Shown here in pieces: positions 30,014 through 42,026 of a DNA stretch of 64,000 nt. The notes beneath the pieces were generated by a model. That model made no database searches and had not been told where the DNA came from. It saw nothing but the letters and a program-made list of their open reading frames with translations. Position numbers and translations under genes: made by a program. The stretch covers positions 1,302,001 to 1,366,000 of the forward strand of contig JAMSLZ010000002.1 in the NCBI GenBank assembly GCA_026027325.1. The letters run 5' to 3'. The DNA is from Actinomucor elegans. Taxonomy: Eukaryota > Mucoromycota > Mucoromycetes > Mucorales > Mucoraceae. Positions within the stretch are counted from its first letter, which is position 1. Each line of letters starts with the position of its first letter.

Positions 30014-33000
30014 ATGAATAATTCGACAGAAGAACTCAAGGATTTAAAGAACCAGTTTGAAATTGAAGAAAGAGTCGTATCGTTATTAAAGTTGGAAATA
30101 GACATAAAGTACTTTACTGAGAAACTAAGAAGAACAAAAACAGACCAGTTTACAACAGAAGAAAGACTCACATCAACCAAGAAAAGACAAGAATATTGGA
30201 ATTAATTAGCTAATTCCTTTGCAACAAAATATTTTGGAAAAGACAACATAAACATTGAAAATAACATGCCCCGTAATCAAGATGAAGGCACGTCAGCTGC
30301 TGGTACTTCCAACAGCGACATATTAAAGCTTGCAGAAATCTTAAAGGAGGTTATCCTCACTAAGCAACAAAACAAGAACGATGATTTCGACTTTGTTGAG
30401 AAACCTCGAAAATATGATGGATCCAGAGACCCCCACATTATTGAAGCTTGGATTCAGTCCATTGAAGACTATGCTGATTTAAAAAACCTAGATCATCAAA
30501 AGTCAGCTAAATTAGGTGTTACTCTACTGGTAGGTGCTGCAAAAGTCTGGTACCAGAATCTACGTCTGCTGAATTCTGCTCCTGTCCACTGGTTGGAGCT
30601 CAAGACCGAATTACGGGCCTATTTTAAGCCTGAAAATTCAACTTCTGTGGCAAGAGACAAGATGCGTAACCTACGTCAAACTGCTTCGATTGCACAGTAT
30701 GTACAAGAATTCATGACAATCAAGCTTAGCATTCCTAGAATGACTGATGAGGAAGCTGTGGACAAATTTATTGCTGGTCTGAAAGACTCAGCTGCTCGTA
30801 TTCATATCAAGGATACCATTTTCATGGAATCTCCTGTCCTGATGGACGCTATTAGAGTGGCACATAATTACGAAGGGAATCGTCTGGAGGGCGTTCTTAC
30901 GTCTCGTGGTTCCTTTGCAGTTGAATATGATCAACAAATAGATGATCCTATGGATTTGTCCATTGCGGAGTGTCGGGAGCTCTTTATTATGATGAAATCC
31001 TGGAATGCCTCTCGTGGTCGTGATCGTGGTACCAATAGTTTTCGTGGTGGTGCTCGTGGTGGTTCCAACCATGGTTTTCGTAGTCGGAGTGGGGGCCAAC
31101 AAAAGCGTGGTGGTAATCGTGCCAACATCCAATGTCACAATTGTGAGGGATTTGGACACTACCAAAGAGAATGCGCCTCTGGGAAACGCTCTCAATTGAA
31201 TTATGTTGAAGAGGGGGAGAAATACAATGAGTGTGTTGATGATAATGCTGAAGATGAGGATGTTGATCATTCTGCTTACCTGTATTGTGTCTTGCCTACT
31301 TCTAAATCATATGTCGAACCTTTGAAGATGGATGATAGCTTGATTCAGAAGGATCTAGATTTCGTTTTGACGGCTGGTAAAGTGGATACTAAATTACCAT
31401 TATACAATGCTTTGGTGAATGGTTATCCGTGCTCTGTTTTGATCGATTCTGGTGCTTCGGCTAATTACATTAGTCCTACTTTATTGTCTGCTGTCACTCA
31501 AGTGAGATCGGTCAAAGGCCAAGCAGTTGAAACTGCGAATGGCCATCAATCTGTTATCTCATCTATTGCTACTTTCTCTCTACGACTTGGTGATTATCAG
31601 GATGATATGGAAGCTTATGTATTTGACACAAAATTTGATCTGATTTTGGGTAACTCATGGTTACGTCAGGTACAGCCTATTCCAGATTGGTTTCATAGTT
31701 CTTGGTCAATTAAGCTTTCCAACGGTGCTGTTGCTGAGATTAAGCCTATTAAGAAGGAGCTGATAACGGAGAATGCTTTGCATTTGCATGATAGTAATAT
31801 GCATTCTTCTGGGGATGGTGTTATGGAATCTTCTGCCGATGATTATGAGTTTGGTTCTGATTATAGTATAATCAATAGTGATACTGGTGTGAGATCTAAG
31901 GGTATTGAAGAAGTGGATGATTGTGATTTTGTGATTACGGCCAGACAATTTGAAAAGCTGTTGAAGAAACAACAAGTGGAAGAGTGTTTTCTGGTGTCTG
32001 CCAAGGAATTGCATAATTTGTTGGATTTGAACAGTGTGGATGTGGTGTTGTCAGATCAAGAGAAGGAGAATCAAGCTTGGTGTGATGAGTTTACTAAGGC
32101 ATATCCTGATGTTTTTAAGGGTTCTCTGGATACTTTGCCTCCTGTAAGACGCACTGATGGTGAAATGATTGAGCTAGAGCCGGGTACTAAGCCTATTTCT
32201 CGAGCTCCCTATCGGATGTCTCCATTGGAATTAAAAGAATTGCGAAAGCAATTGGATGAATTACTCGGTAAAGGTTTTATTGAACCTTGTGTATCTGAAT
32301 GGGGTAGTCCTGTCTTGTTTGTCAAGAAGTCCAATGGTTCACTACGAATGGTTTGTGATTACCGTGCTTTGAATGCAAAAACTATTGCTCAGCGGGTGCC
32401 TTTGCCGCGTATTGATGAATGTCTAGAACAACTGCATGGTGTTACTTTCATGAGTTCTATCGATCTTACCAGTAGTTTTTGGCAACAAAGATTAACTCCC
32501 TCTGATTCACTGAAAAGTGCTATAAATACCAGATATGGGCAATTTTCTTGGTCAGTTATGGCCATGGGATTAAAGAATTCTGGGGCCCGTTGGATGTTTT
32601 TGATGAATGATGTCTTGAAGGAGTTTATTGATGACTTTGTCATATGCTATATTGATGACTGTCTGATCTATACTAAAGGAGATAATATAGAATTGCACAA
32701 GAAGCATTTGCATGCGGTGTTCAAGAAATTGCAAGAAGCTGGTTTGGTGGTATCTCGGGAAAAATGCAAGTTTAACCGTAAGGAAATCACATTCTTAGGT
32801 CATGACATTGTTGCTGGTCAAGGCACAAAACCCTCTAAACAGAAAGTGGATGCTATTGCTTCGTGGCCTGTTCCAAAGTCGGTGCAAGATGTTCGTAAAT
32901 TCATGGGTCTCTGTCAATACTATGCTACGTATATGCCAAACTTTGCTGATGTTGCTGCTTGTATCACTGATTTAACTAAAGGTGTTGGCCCAAAGAATCG

Positions 33001-34882
33001 CCCTATTGAGTGGTCAAATGCTTGTCAAGTGGCATTTGATACCATTAAAGCATTGATCTCGTCTGCTCCTGTCTTGTTGATGCCTGATATGTCGCGTCCT
33101 TTTCGCATTGAATGTGATGCTAGTGATTATGCTGTTGGTGCTGTCTTGTTGCAACAAGATCCTAGTTTTGATGATGATTGGAAACCGGTTGCCTTTATTT
33201 CCAAGAAACTGTCTAGTGCCGAAAGAAACTACCCCACTCAAGAACGTGAATTGTTGGCTATTCTGTTTGCCTGCAAAACCTGGCGTTGTTTTGTGGAAGG
33301 GTCTCGTTATGAAGTTTTTACTGATCATCGTCCTTTGCAGTATTACAAATCTTCTAGTAAGGTGTCTCCTCGTTTGGTTCGTTGGATGCAAGATCTTGAG
33401 ATGTATCAACCTACCTTAGTATATAAAAAAGGTGTTGATAATGTTGTGCCTGATCTTTTAAGTCGTCGTGAAGGTCCTGATTGTAATCCTGATCCTTTGT
33501 CAATGGAACCTGAATTTTTATATGAAATATCTTCTGCTATTCTCAACAAGGTGTTACAACCTGCTGATACCTCGTTATTGACTGATCCTTGTCAAGATTG
33601 GCCGATATTTTTCAAGAAAAAGAAGGAAGACTGGCCGGATAAGTGGCGGGCTCAATTAGAGAAGGAGATGACCAACTTTGAAGTCATTGATAATGTAGTT
33701 TGGCGTTTGAATCCCAAGCCTGCTGGTAAAGAGGTATCTAAGCTGAAGTTTATTACTTTCTCTCGTCGTGCAGATCTGATTGAAGACTTTCATCGTGGTT
33801 TTGGTCATTCTGGTCAACTTACTGTATATCATTTGATGAAGCAACGTGTCTGGTGGCCTTCTATGCGTAAGGATATAAACTATTGGTTGAAAACCTGTCC
33901 CGAATGTCAACTGCACTCGCGTAATGAAAAGAAGGTTCATCATGCTCCGATGAAACCATTAGAGGTTCCTGCACCGTTTGCTCGTTGGCATATTGATTTT
34001 ATTGGTGAATTGCCGACTACTAGTAATGGTAATTGTTGGATAATCATGGCTGTTGATTATGCTACAAACTGGCCTATTGCTCGTGCCCTCAAGTCTGCTA
34101 CGGCTAATGAAATTGTCAAGTTCCTATATGAAGAAATTGTCATGAAATTTGGTTGTCCGATTGAAATTGTCAGTGATCGAGGTGCTAATCTTCTCAGCAA
34201 GATATTGAAGCAATATATGCACAAGATTAGGTCAAAGCATATGTTTACCTCTGCATTTCACCCAAGAACAAATTCAAAATGTGAAAGATTGAATCAGACG
34301 TTCAAACATATGCTGACAAAATATGTAAAAGGCTTGGTTCATTCTTGGGATGAATATGTTGACTCTGCTCTGTTCTCTTGTCGTATTCGTAAGCATGCTA
34401 CCACGGGTTACAGTCCCTTTTATTTGGTATATGGCCAAGAGCCCGTATTGCCGGGTGATTCTCGTCGTCCTTTCATGGATCCGTTGACTGAAGAGGATCC
34501 TGAGTTGATTGCTGAAGATGTACTTGCTCGAATGCGCGATCTGAAAGAAAAGAGATTTGAAGCCAAGGAACAGATGATACTACAAGCTCGAAAAGATAAA
34601 GAACGTTGGGATGCTACTATCAAGAGTAAAAAGACTCAAACTTTTGCTGTTGATGATTATGTCATGCTCAGACATGAATCAAAGAAAGGTTTGGAATTCA
34701 ACTGGATGGGTCCTTATAAGGTTTTGAAAACCAATTTGGATTACAACATTTATCAGATTCAAGAAATTGAAGGAAAAGTTTACAATTCTTGGGTCCATAC
34801 TGATCGCCTGCATTCGGTTCATTATGATGGTGCTAAACCTCAGAAGTCTTGGTATATTCCTCGTATTGCTAGAGCAAAATAG
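30014..34882 (+). CDS. Ty3-2 Gag-Pol polyprotein with an in-frame stop in the leader
   Basis: A 63-codon leader (MNNSTEELKDLKNQFEIEER...) ends in TAA at 30203-30205. The same frame continues to the long ORF at 30266 (1,538 aa, MPRNQDEGTS). In the long ORF, Gag ends with a CCHC knuckle (CHNCEGFGHYQREC, about 290). Then come protease (LIDSGAS, about 392), reverse transcriptase (CYIDDCLIY, about 794) and RNase H (IECDASDYAVG, about 947). The integrase has HRGFGHSG...CPECQ, WHIDFIGE, VSDRGAN and TNSKCERLN. A GPY module near the C-terminus (MGPYKVL) ends the protein. The copy at 48800 has sense codons where this one has the stop. Apart from that it looks functional. Confidence 0.93.
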
Positions 34883-34930
34883 TAGATTTTTTTTTTTCAC
34901 TACCTGTACTTTTTTTTGGGAGGAAGGTAG

Positions 34931-35085
34931 TGTCAGGAACACACAGACTTGTGTGTTACCTTCAATCAATTATAAATATCAAATGAAATGGAAAACAATA
35001 AAAGACATCCTTTTTATCCCATATATAATCTTTTGTATAAACCTACTTCAATCTACTTTAAAAATATATAACTCTGCACACGACA
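34931..35085 (+). repeat. Ty3-2 3' LTR (LTR5)
   Basis: It is 155 bp and matches the 5' LTR over its length. It follows the polypurine tract directly. Confidence 0.93.
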
Positions 35086-35150
35086 GGCTAACTATTATAA
35101 ATTGCCTTTTCTTGCGATTTTTTTGTAATTTGAAATAATCGTGTAGTAAA

Positions 35151-35497
35151 TGTTATATCGAATATAATAAAGACTGTAAAACGAATTAATTTATTAAAGC
35201 ATTAAAATGATGAGCTAATTTATACAAAATTGAAGTTCGGATTTAACTTGATATTATAGACGATTGAGTTAGTCAAAGACTGCACTCATGGAGTTAACAA
35301 GGATTTATAGTAATCCATTCTAGTACGACTTTATATTCGGTGATAGATAGTTTATGAAGGTTAGTTGCACTAAGCATTGATTTCCATATATAACTCTTAA
35401 CCGACGTTACAAAGCTGTCAAAGCACAAGCTGAGTATAAGCATTGTCGAACATTGACCTGATTGGTGACGGACACTGAACAAGTCATGTTTACAACA
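35151..35497 (+). repeat. LTR3 copy without matching duplication
   Basis: It runs TGTTATATCGAATATAA...CATGTTTACAACA. The flanks GTAAA and TAGGT do not match. On the right it abuts a Ty3-1-type pol gene truncated in its last codons. This suggests a deletion or recombination after insertion. Confidence 0.85.
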
Positions 35498-37107
35498 TAG
35501 GTATTCTTCGCTTGTTGATAGTATTAGGCAGGGATCTACCTGTTGTGCTTGCAATGGTTGCTTGACGACGTGTCCAATAGTCTTGAATAGGTTTCTTCGA
35601 ATCGAAGGTATCAACCGTCTGCCAAGTATTGTATTTTTCTTGGTCATCGTATCCAACCCAATGCACGTAATACTCGTATTCACCGTCTGGCAAGAGTCGA
35701 TGGTTTACAATTGCTTGTACCTCATAATGTTTCTCGTTAAGTTCGTTTTCAGATCGTTGATCTCCTGATTGAATCAGTCTTATCTGATGCGTAGGTACAT
35801 CACGAGATAATAAAGAGCCAGTGAGATCTTCTAAAATGTAACTACCATGCTTGGTGTAGCCTTTAATGATAAAAGGACCTAACCATCTGGGTTGCAGTTT
35901 AGATGATTTGAGTACGTTCACGATCATAACTTTAGAATTAAGAGGGTACTTTGTTTCAACGATCTTGTTATTCTTTTGGAATTTTAAATGATCGTTTAAT
36001 TGTGTCTCTTTAATGCGTTGTTTAGCAATAGAAGGAATAATGACATCTTTGACATATTTCAGCTTCTTATCAATGAGTTTACTATCAGATTTCTCGATAT
36101 TGATGGTAGGTTTTACATCCGTGTATTCGATAAAGTCATTAGGCTGTCTATTGAACATAACCGCAAAAGGACGAGATTTATGCAATCGCGAATACTGACA
36201 ATTGACAGAGTATTGGATCACGTCTAAATACAAATCCCAAGATTCAGGTTCAACAGCATTAGCAGTTAACGCTTTGATGATACTACGTTTACAGATGCCA
36301 ACATAGCTTTCTACTACACTGTTTCCAGTAGGAGTATAGGGCAAGCTAAGCCGTCTATCCATGCCACTCATTTGTATAAATTGTTTAACCACTTCATTCA
36401 CAAATTCCATACCATTGTCATGCGTGATGATCCGAGGGAATCCGAACTGACAACATATGTGAAGTAATTCTTTTGCTACACTGTAACTACTCTTGTCAGG
36501 GAGTGCACGTAGAATTGTAAATCGACTAAAGTAATCTACTACAACTAACATAAAGTTATTACCACGAGATGATGTAGTATTGAAATCACCGAGATCTATA
36601 CAGATATGATCGAAGACACCGTCAGGCAACACGCTTCTAGGAGGGTGATAACCAACTCGATAGATACCATGTGCTTGGCAAGCTTCACAATCATTGATAA
36701 CTCTTTGAATGTCTTGTCGCAAATTAGTCCAATGTAATTTGTAATCATTGTGAATAGTTTTCTCAATTGCATTTACGCCAAAATGGCCAAGCAAGTGTGC
36801 TTTCATAATAATAGAAACGCGATCCTTTTCAGGTGGTGTCATATAATCAGCATATTGCATTGCGCGAGAAATAAGAGGTGTCTTATTGTAACTATCGAAC
36901 GATGTAGTATTGGATGAGTCAATGTGGTTGGATGATGTATTGGTATTATCATCGTAGTTTGTAGAAACTGTTGGGAAAGATGAAAAGGCGTAATTTCCTT
37001 TTGTTTTATTTTCAGTCCCCTTTCTAGCAGATAGTATTCTTTTGCGTGACTTGTTTTTATCTGTAGGATACCGTATTTGCAGTTTACGTTCAGAACGCGT
37101 GGTATTA
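35498..37107 (-). pseudogene. Ty3-1-family pol fragment (integrase and chromodomain)
   Basis: The minus strand encodes, nearly identically to Ty3-1, the region from TTRSERKLQIRY through the integrase zinc domain, catalytic residues (CIDLGDFN, THDNGMEF, VVESYVG), GPF module and chromodomain (HYEVQAIVNHRLL). It ends at KRRIP, where LTR3 starts. Tc1-B inserted at its other end. Because it is uninterrupted at the GYTKHG junction, it gives the empty site for composite 2. Both ends of the parent element are gone. Confidence 0.93.
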
Positions 37108-37728
37108 CAGTGGGTGAAAAAACTGTTCACGTGTTTTGTATTTTTACATATTCTTATTGGCCTCTCGGCCCCAAATGGATGTACGGTTATGAAAAAGCTA
37201 TCATTAGAATGCTGAAGTAAAGCCCTATTATACCAATGTATTCATTAATATATCAGGACATTACAGTATGTTACACAGCCGATTGAATATAGGGTATGCA
37301 CGTAAACAGTTTTTTCCTCACCCGCGCCAAACGTAATATAACATAACAATGGTGCTATAAATCCATTATGGTTGATCCGAAATGATCCGAAATAATCCGA
37401 ATTTACCGAACAATGACGTAAGATAATGTAAAGTATAAAAGAACCAGTATTAGTTTGGTTATATGTCATTTTCCAGACCTTACAGTTATACTCTTCATTA
37501 TACATCAGATATGACTCATTCTCTATCTATCGACACCCAAATGGACATGAAAGCTCTTTTTATCAAAGGAATACCCTATTCAGTGATTGCAAAAAGGTTT
37601 GGTGTCTCTGCTGGGGTTGTATCTAAGTACAACAAGAAATGGTTTCCCGATGGTCAACGTGCTACTGGTGATAGACCAGCTATTGTGGACGAAACAAGCA
37701 AGGCCCTAGTTAGACGAAAGATACTATA

Positions 37729-38092
37729 TGTTGTAAACATGACTTGTTCAGTGTCCGTCACCAATCAGGTCAATGTTCGACAATGCTTATACTCAGCTTG
37801 TGCTTTGACAGCTTTGTAACGTCGGTTAAGAGTTATATATGGAAATCAATGCTTAGTGCAACTAACCTTCATAAACTATCTATCACCGAATATAAAGTCG
37901 TACTAGAATGGATTACTATAAATCCTTGTTAACTCCATGAGTGCAGTCTTTGACTAACTCAATCGTCTATAATATCAAGTTAAATCCGAACTTCAATTTT
38001 GTATAAATAGCTCATCATTTTAATGCTTTAATAAATCAATTCGTTTTATCAGTCTGGTTATTTTTACAGTCTTTATTATATTCGATATAACA
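37729..38092 (-). repeat. Solo LTR, family LTR3 (364 bp)
   Basis: It runs TGTTGTAAACATGACTTG...TTCGATATAACA with duplication CTATA at 37724-37728 and 38093-38097, inside the Tc1-B transposase. Confidence 0.94.
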
Positions 38093-38961
38093 CTATACGG
38101 TAGGCTTTTGACGGCCCAAGATGCCTACAAAGAGCTTTTGTTATTTGGTTACTATTTGTCATACAAAACAGCCACAAATATTTTGAAACCAATGGGATTC
38201 CATGCAGAAATAAAGAAAAAGAAGCCATTCATCAGTGTTATAGAATAGAGACTATTGTATGAATAATAACTTATTCATTATCAATCTCATCTTTACGGAA
38301 GCACTTATGAGTTGATATGTTTAAGATTCATGTCTCAGATGGATATATAGGATGTATCTGCATATAGGTCTCAGGTTATATTTAAACTCCGAATTATTAA
38401 AATTGTTTTTCATCAAAATTGAATTTTCATAATTTATTAAATTAAATACCCAAGATATTATTATCTATTATGTTTATAGAATCTTATAAAAGTTTGAAGC
38501 ATATATTCGATAATGAAGATGATGCATTGGAATATTTAATTAAAAATAATTATGTGAATAAGATTGAAAAATGTAATGAATGTGGACATGATATGAAATT
38601 AAATTTGAAAAAAAAATTGTATGTTTGTAAATATTATAAATGTAGAAAAGCTATATCACCATTGAAAGGAACAATATTTAGTAAATTAAGATTACCGTTA
38701 AATATCCAGTTACACATATTGTATTTATTTTTAGGAAAAGCACCCTCATCTTTTATATCCTCAAGTTTACAAATTGATAAAAATACAGTAAGTAGATATA
38801 ATAAAATTTTCAGAAAATACATTAAGAATAAACAACTTATTAAACCAAGTAATAAAATAGGTGGAAGAAATGAAATTGTAGAAATTGATGAAACTAAAAT
38901 TGCAAAAAGAAAATATAACAAGGGCCATAAAGTTGAAGGTGCTTGGGTTATTGGTGGAATA

Positions 38962-40671
38962 CACTATTTTCAGAAATTATTCGTTCACAAAAAATAAAAA
39001 ATTTCGTTCACAAAAAATAAAAAGTATCGCTCATAAAAAATAAAAAACATCAATCACAAAAAATAAAAAATATCACTCATTAAAAATTTAAAAATTCGTT
39101 TATTCTTAAGTGAGCAAAATAAGCGAAATACTAAATTGGATTGCGGTTCAAGCAATCTTCAAATTTTGACAATGAGTATTGACAAAAGCCTCGAAGATCA
39201 CTGATGAGGACTTTGTTACAGGCTTCTCGAATCCTTGATGTCATAGTTTCTTCTTCTAAAAGCTGTTCTCTTTTGACTTTACTCTTAGCGACAGACCAAA
39301 ACTGTTCAATGGGATTTAACTCGGGTGAATAGGGGGGAAGATAAACGCAACGATACCCACGACCTTCAATATACTTTCGTATATCTGTGTGCTTATGGAT
39401 GGGTGCATTGTCCATCACAAGATAGTTTTCTTTGAACTCAGGATGGCGATCCATAACATCCAGGGTTTTTGCAATAAAGTTAAAATAGTGGCCTGTGACG
39501 GTACCACCTTTGGTGGTTTCGTTAGCTATTATAGAAGAGTTTCCAGCCGTTTTCCTTTTCTTGGAAGAAGATTGGACCTTGGGGCGTCTTACTTTAACAT
39601 TAACGACACCAAATGGGCTGATAGCCCCAAGTATGGTCGTCGTTTTCGCTCTTGTTTTTGGAACAACAACTACAGCTCTTTCTCCCTTTTTTGACCACGC
39701 TACGGAACGCTTCATATTGATGTGAAAGGCAGCTTCATCTATGAAAACACAGTTGCTCATGAAATCCATATCAGTTTCCTGCCAAAATTTCACCCAGATG
39801 TACCGATCTTCAATCTTTTCAGGGCTATTCCTTTCAATTGCATGAAAATGGGCTCGTTTAAGGCTAATACTGCACTTCTCAGTAACAAAGTTGTAGAGTG
39901 CCGTTTTCTTGATCTGAAGGTTGGAGAATTGATTCATAAGGTTTTCCATCATTTCATCCAAAACTAAAGAAGGCTTCTCGTCGATTAAATTGGTTAAGAA
40001 CTCTTTATGTTCTAATCCCAAAATAGGAGGTCTACCAACTGGTCTGCCACTACCAGATTTTCTCTCTTCAAAGTCATCGTCACCAGCTTGGTTTGCTTTT
40101 TTCATCCAGCTTTGAGCTGCGCTCTGAGGTACTTTTAGCTCTGCAGCTGCAGAGCGAATACTCTTATTTTTTTCATGTACTAGATAAAAAAAATAGTTTT
40201 TGACCTCGGCTTTGTGCGATCTATAGGTTCTGGTTTTTTTATTATTCGCTTCATCCTCTACTTTAGTTTCATATGGTTGCTGTTCGACCTCTTGCTTTAC
40301 TTTCACCGGTTTTTCAGGCGGTTTGAGGTCCAGATAGCTGTCGTAGTTCGTAATGTCTTCCAGAGGATACTCAATTTCGTCTACTTCCATATCTACAACT
40401 GAAACTTCTACACCATCTTCATCAGTAAGATTTCCTTTACCATCTTCAAACAAAACTCTGTTCATTTTAGATTTAAATACTAATTAATAAAATACAAAAT
40501 CTGAAGATGAGCGAAATTTTTTTCTTATAATGATTAGTATTTAAAATTTTAAATGAGCGATACTTTTTATTTTTTGTGATCGATATTTTTTATTTTTTGT
40601 GAACGATACTTTTTATTTTTTGTGAACGAAATTTTTTATTTTTTGTGAACGAATAATTTCTGAAAATAGTG
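38962..40671 (-). mobile_element. Element E, DD34E Tc1/IS630-like transposon with repeat-array ends
   Basis: It is 1,710 bp with TA at 38960-38961 and 40672-40673. The ends are CACTATTTTCAGAAATTATTC and its reverse complement. Each end then carries about five diverged tandem copies of a motif like CGTTCACAAAAAATAAAAA, probably transposase binding sites. It encodes one intact transposase. It is the youngest layer of this nest. Confidence 0.93.
39131..40465 (-). CDS. DD34E (DDE_3/IS630-like) transposase, 444 aa
   Basis: The acidic N-terminus (1-75) is followed by a helix-turn-helix (about 84-122, NKSIRSAAAELKVPQSAAQ) and an AT-hook-like GRPVGRPP (about 140-147). Catalytic Asp is in FIDEAAFHIN (243), Asp in LVMDNAPIHK (352) and Glu in PYSPELNPIEQFW (387), exactly 34 residues after the second Asp. 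There is no stop or frameshift. It differs from the Tc1 families A-D in length, the AT-hook and the acidic leader. Confidence 0.94.
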   Translation of the reverse strand: MNRVLFEDGKGNLTDEDGVEVSVVDMEVDEIEYPLEDITNYDSYLDLKPPEKPVKVKQEVEQQPYETKVEDEANNKKTRTYRSHKAEVKNYFFYLVHEKNKSIRSAAAELKVPQSAAQSWMKKANQAGDDDFEERKSGSGRPVGRPPILGLEHKEFLTNLIDEKPSLVLDEMMENLMNQFSNLQIKKTALYNFVTEKCSISLKRAHFHAIERNSPEKIEDRYIWVKFWQETDMDFMSNCVFIDEAAFHINMKRSVAWSKKGERAVVVVPKTRAKTTTILGAISPFGVVNVKVRRPKVQSSSKKRKTAGNSSIIANETTKGGTVTGHYFNFIAKTLDVMDRHPEFKENYLVMDNAPIHKHTDIRKYIEGRGYRCVYLPPYSPELNPIEQFWSVAKSKVKREQLLEEETMTSRIREACNKVLISDLRGFCQYSLSKFEDCLNRNPI

Positions 40672-41087
40672 TACAAAGAAGTAGATTAAAGAATAAGGTT
40701 ACAAATGAAAATAAAAAAGTATTTTTAGAACCTATTGAAGAAAGAAATATAGAGAATATTAATCAAATAATTAGTAAGTATATTAAGAAAGGTACAACTA
40801 TATACACAGATTGTTGGAAAGGTTATAATGATTTAAATAAAATTGGGTATAAACATAAAACAGTAAATCATAAAAAACATTTTAAAGATCCTATAACAGG
40901 AATTCATACAAATACCATAGAAGGAACATGGAATGGATTAAAACAAAGTATTATACCTAGAAATAGAAACAAGAAAGACATAATTCTATATCTCAGGGAA
41001 TATCAATGGAGAAAAAAAATAGAGAATATAATATTTGGAAAAACTTTTTGAAAGATTAAAAATTGAATTTCATTATATAATAAAAAT

Positions 41088-42026
41088 ATGAGTAGAGTAA
41101 GACCAAATAAAAAATTAAAATACATTAAAATTAACAAGAAGGATTATTATTATCTCATTAAAAAGATTTCATTTTTAACAAAAAATAATAAAATATTAAC
41201 AGATGAAAATAATAATTATAAAAAAATAAATGAAGAATTAAAAAATCAATTAAATAATATTAATAGAAATACATTAAAATTAGAAAGTAAAAAATGCTAT
41301 AATGATAAATGCAATGAAGTTGGTAATTGGTTAGTTAATAATAATTTATATTGCTTAAATCATTTTAAAGTTATAGAATATCATGAACAAAATAATAAAA
41401 TAGATAAAGAAGTAATCGAAGAAGATATATATGATGAATTTTTAGAAAGTAATAATAATAAAAATAAAAGCTATGAAGATGAAATATTAGAAAGTGATTT
41501 AGAAGATATAGAAGATGAGTTATATGAGGAAAATAATAGTATTAGCAGCGGTAATGATATTGAAGAATATGATGATAATAGTTCTATAACCAGTAATACA
41601 AGTAATTATAGTACCACTACAAACAGTAATAATAATAAAAAACAAAGAAAAGATTATATTAAAATAAATAATAATGAAGAAAACTTAAAGGTAATAAATA
41701 GATTAAAAAAGAACAATTTGAATTTACTTAAATGTAAAGATGATGTTAATTTGCTTAATGATGTAATTGTTAATAATAGAAATACATTAAAATTGTTTAA
41801 TGATTTATATACAAAAATTAAAAATAATCAAATAAATAGTGATAATATTTATGAAATGTATGATAAAAACAAATCAAGGTTTTTAAAAAATTTAGAAATA
41901 AGTTTCAAAATATGTAGTAATGAAAAAATAATTAATAGTAATTTAGTTTTTCCTTTATATACATTTAATAGTATAAAGAAGACTTCAATTGATAGTTTTA
42001 TAAAATTAATTGAAGAAATGGTATAA
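41088..42026 (+). CDS. Merlin-2 accessory protein, unknown, 312 aa
   Basis: This follows the transposase by about 30 bp within the Merlin-2 boundaries. The basic N-terminus (MSRVRPNKKLKYIK) precedes a coiled-coil-like stretch (about 25-65). A possible zinc-binding set follows (CYNDKCNEVGNWLVNNNLYC then LNH; C-x4-C-x14-C-x2-H). Then come an acidic, Ser/Asn-rich linker (about 100-185) and a helical C-terminus. No known family is recognised. The intact frame suggests selection until recently. A DNA-binding helper is possible but unproven. Confidence 0.7.
   Translation: MSRVRPNKKLKYIKINKKDYYYLIKKISFLTKNNKILTDENNNYKKINEELKNQLNNINRNTLKLESKKCYNDKCNEVGNWLVNNNLYCLNHFKVIEYHEQNNKIDKEVIEEDIYDEFLESNNNKNKSYEDEILESDLEDIEDELYEENNSISSGNDIEEYDDNSSITSNTSNYSTTTNSNNNKKQRKDYIKINNNEENLKVINRLKKNNLNLLKCKDDVNLLNDVIVNNRNTLKLFNDLYTKIKNNQINSDNIYEMYDKNKSRFLKNLEISFKICSNEKIINSNLVFPLYTFNSIKKTSIDSFIKLIEEMV

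Larger units (their letters stand above)
29801..35085 (+). mobile_element. Ty3-2, complete Ty3/gypsy retrotransposon with short LTRs
   Basis: Two 155-bp LTRs (29801-29955 and 34931-35085; no difference noticed) flank a primer site at 29958, a long gag-pol frame and a polypurine tract (GGGAGGAAGGTAG). The 5' LTR starts 73 bp after the tRNA-Thr gene, in the same direction. The flanking bases (AGGC and GGCT) do not form a clean duplication, so the right flank may have been rearranged after insertion. There is no chromodomain. Confidence 0.95.
38470..41059 (+). pseudogene. Merlin-2 transposase, split by element E
   Basis: Residues up to GAWVIGGI match Merlin-1 closely (zinc ribbon CNECG...CKYYKC, Asp in VEIDETKIAKRKYNKGHK). 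The frame resumes at 40672 with QRSRLKNKVTNENKKVFLEP, then IYTDCWKGY (Asp) and HTNTIEGTWNGLKQ (Glu). An A-run at 41012-41019 is one base shorter than needed, so the last ~14 residues shift frame and stop early. The element E insertion used the TA of GGAATAC. Confidence 0.92.

Noticed and set aside
30788..31270. Minus-strand ORF of 160 codons with Thr repeats
   Set aside because: It lies fully inside the Ty3-2 gag zinc-knuckle region and mirrors its Arg/Gly codons.
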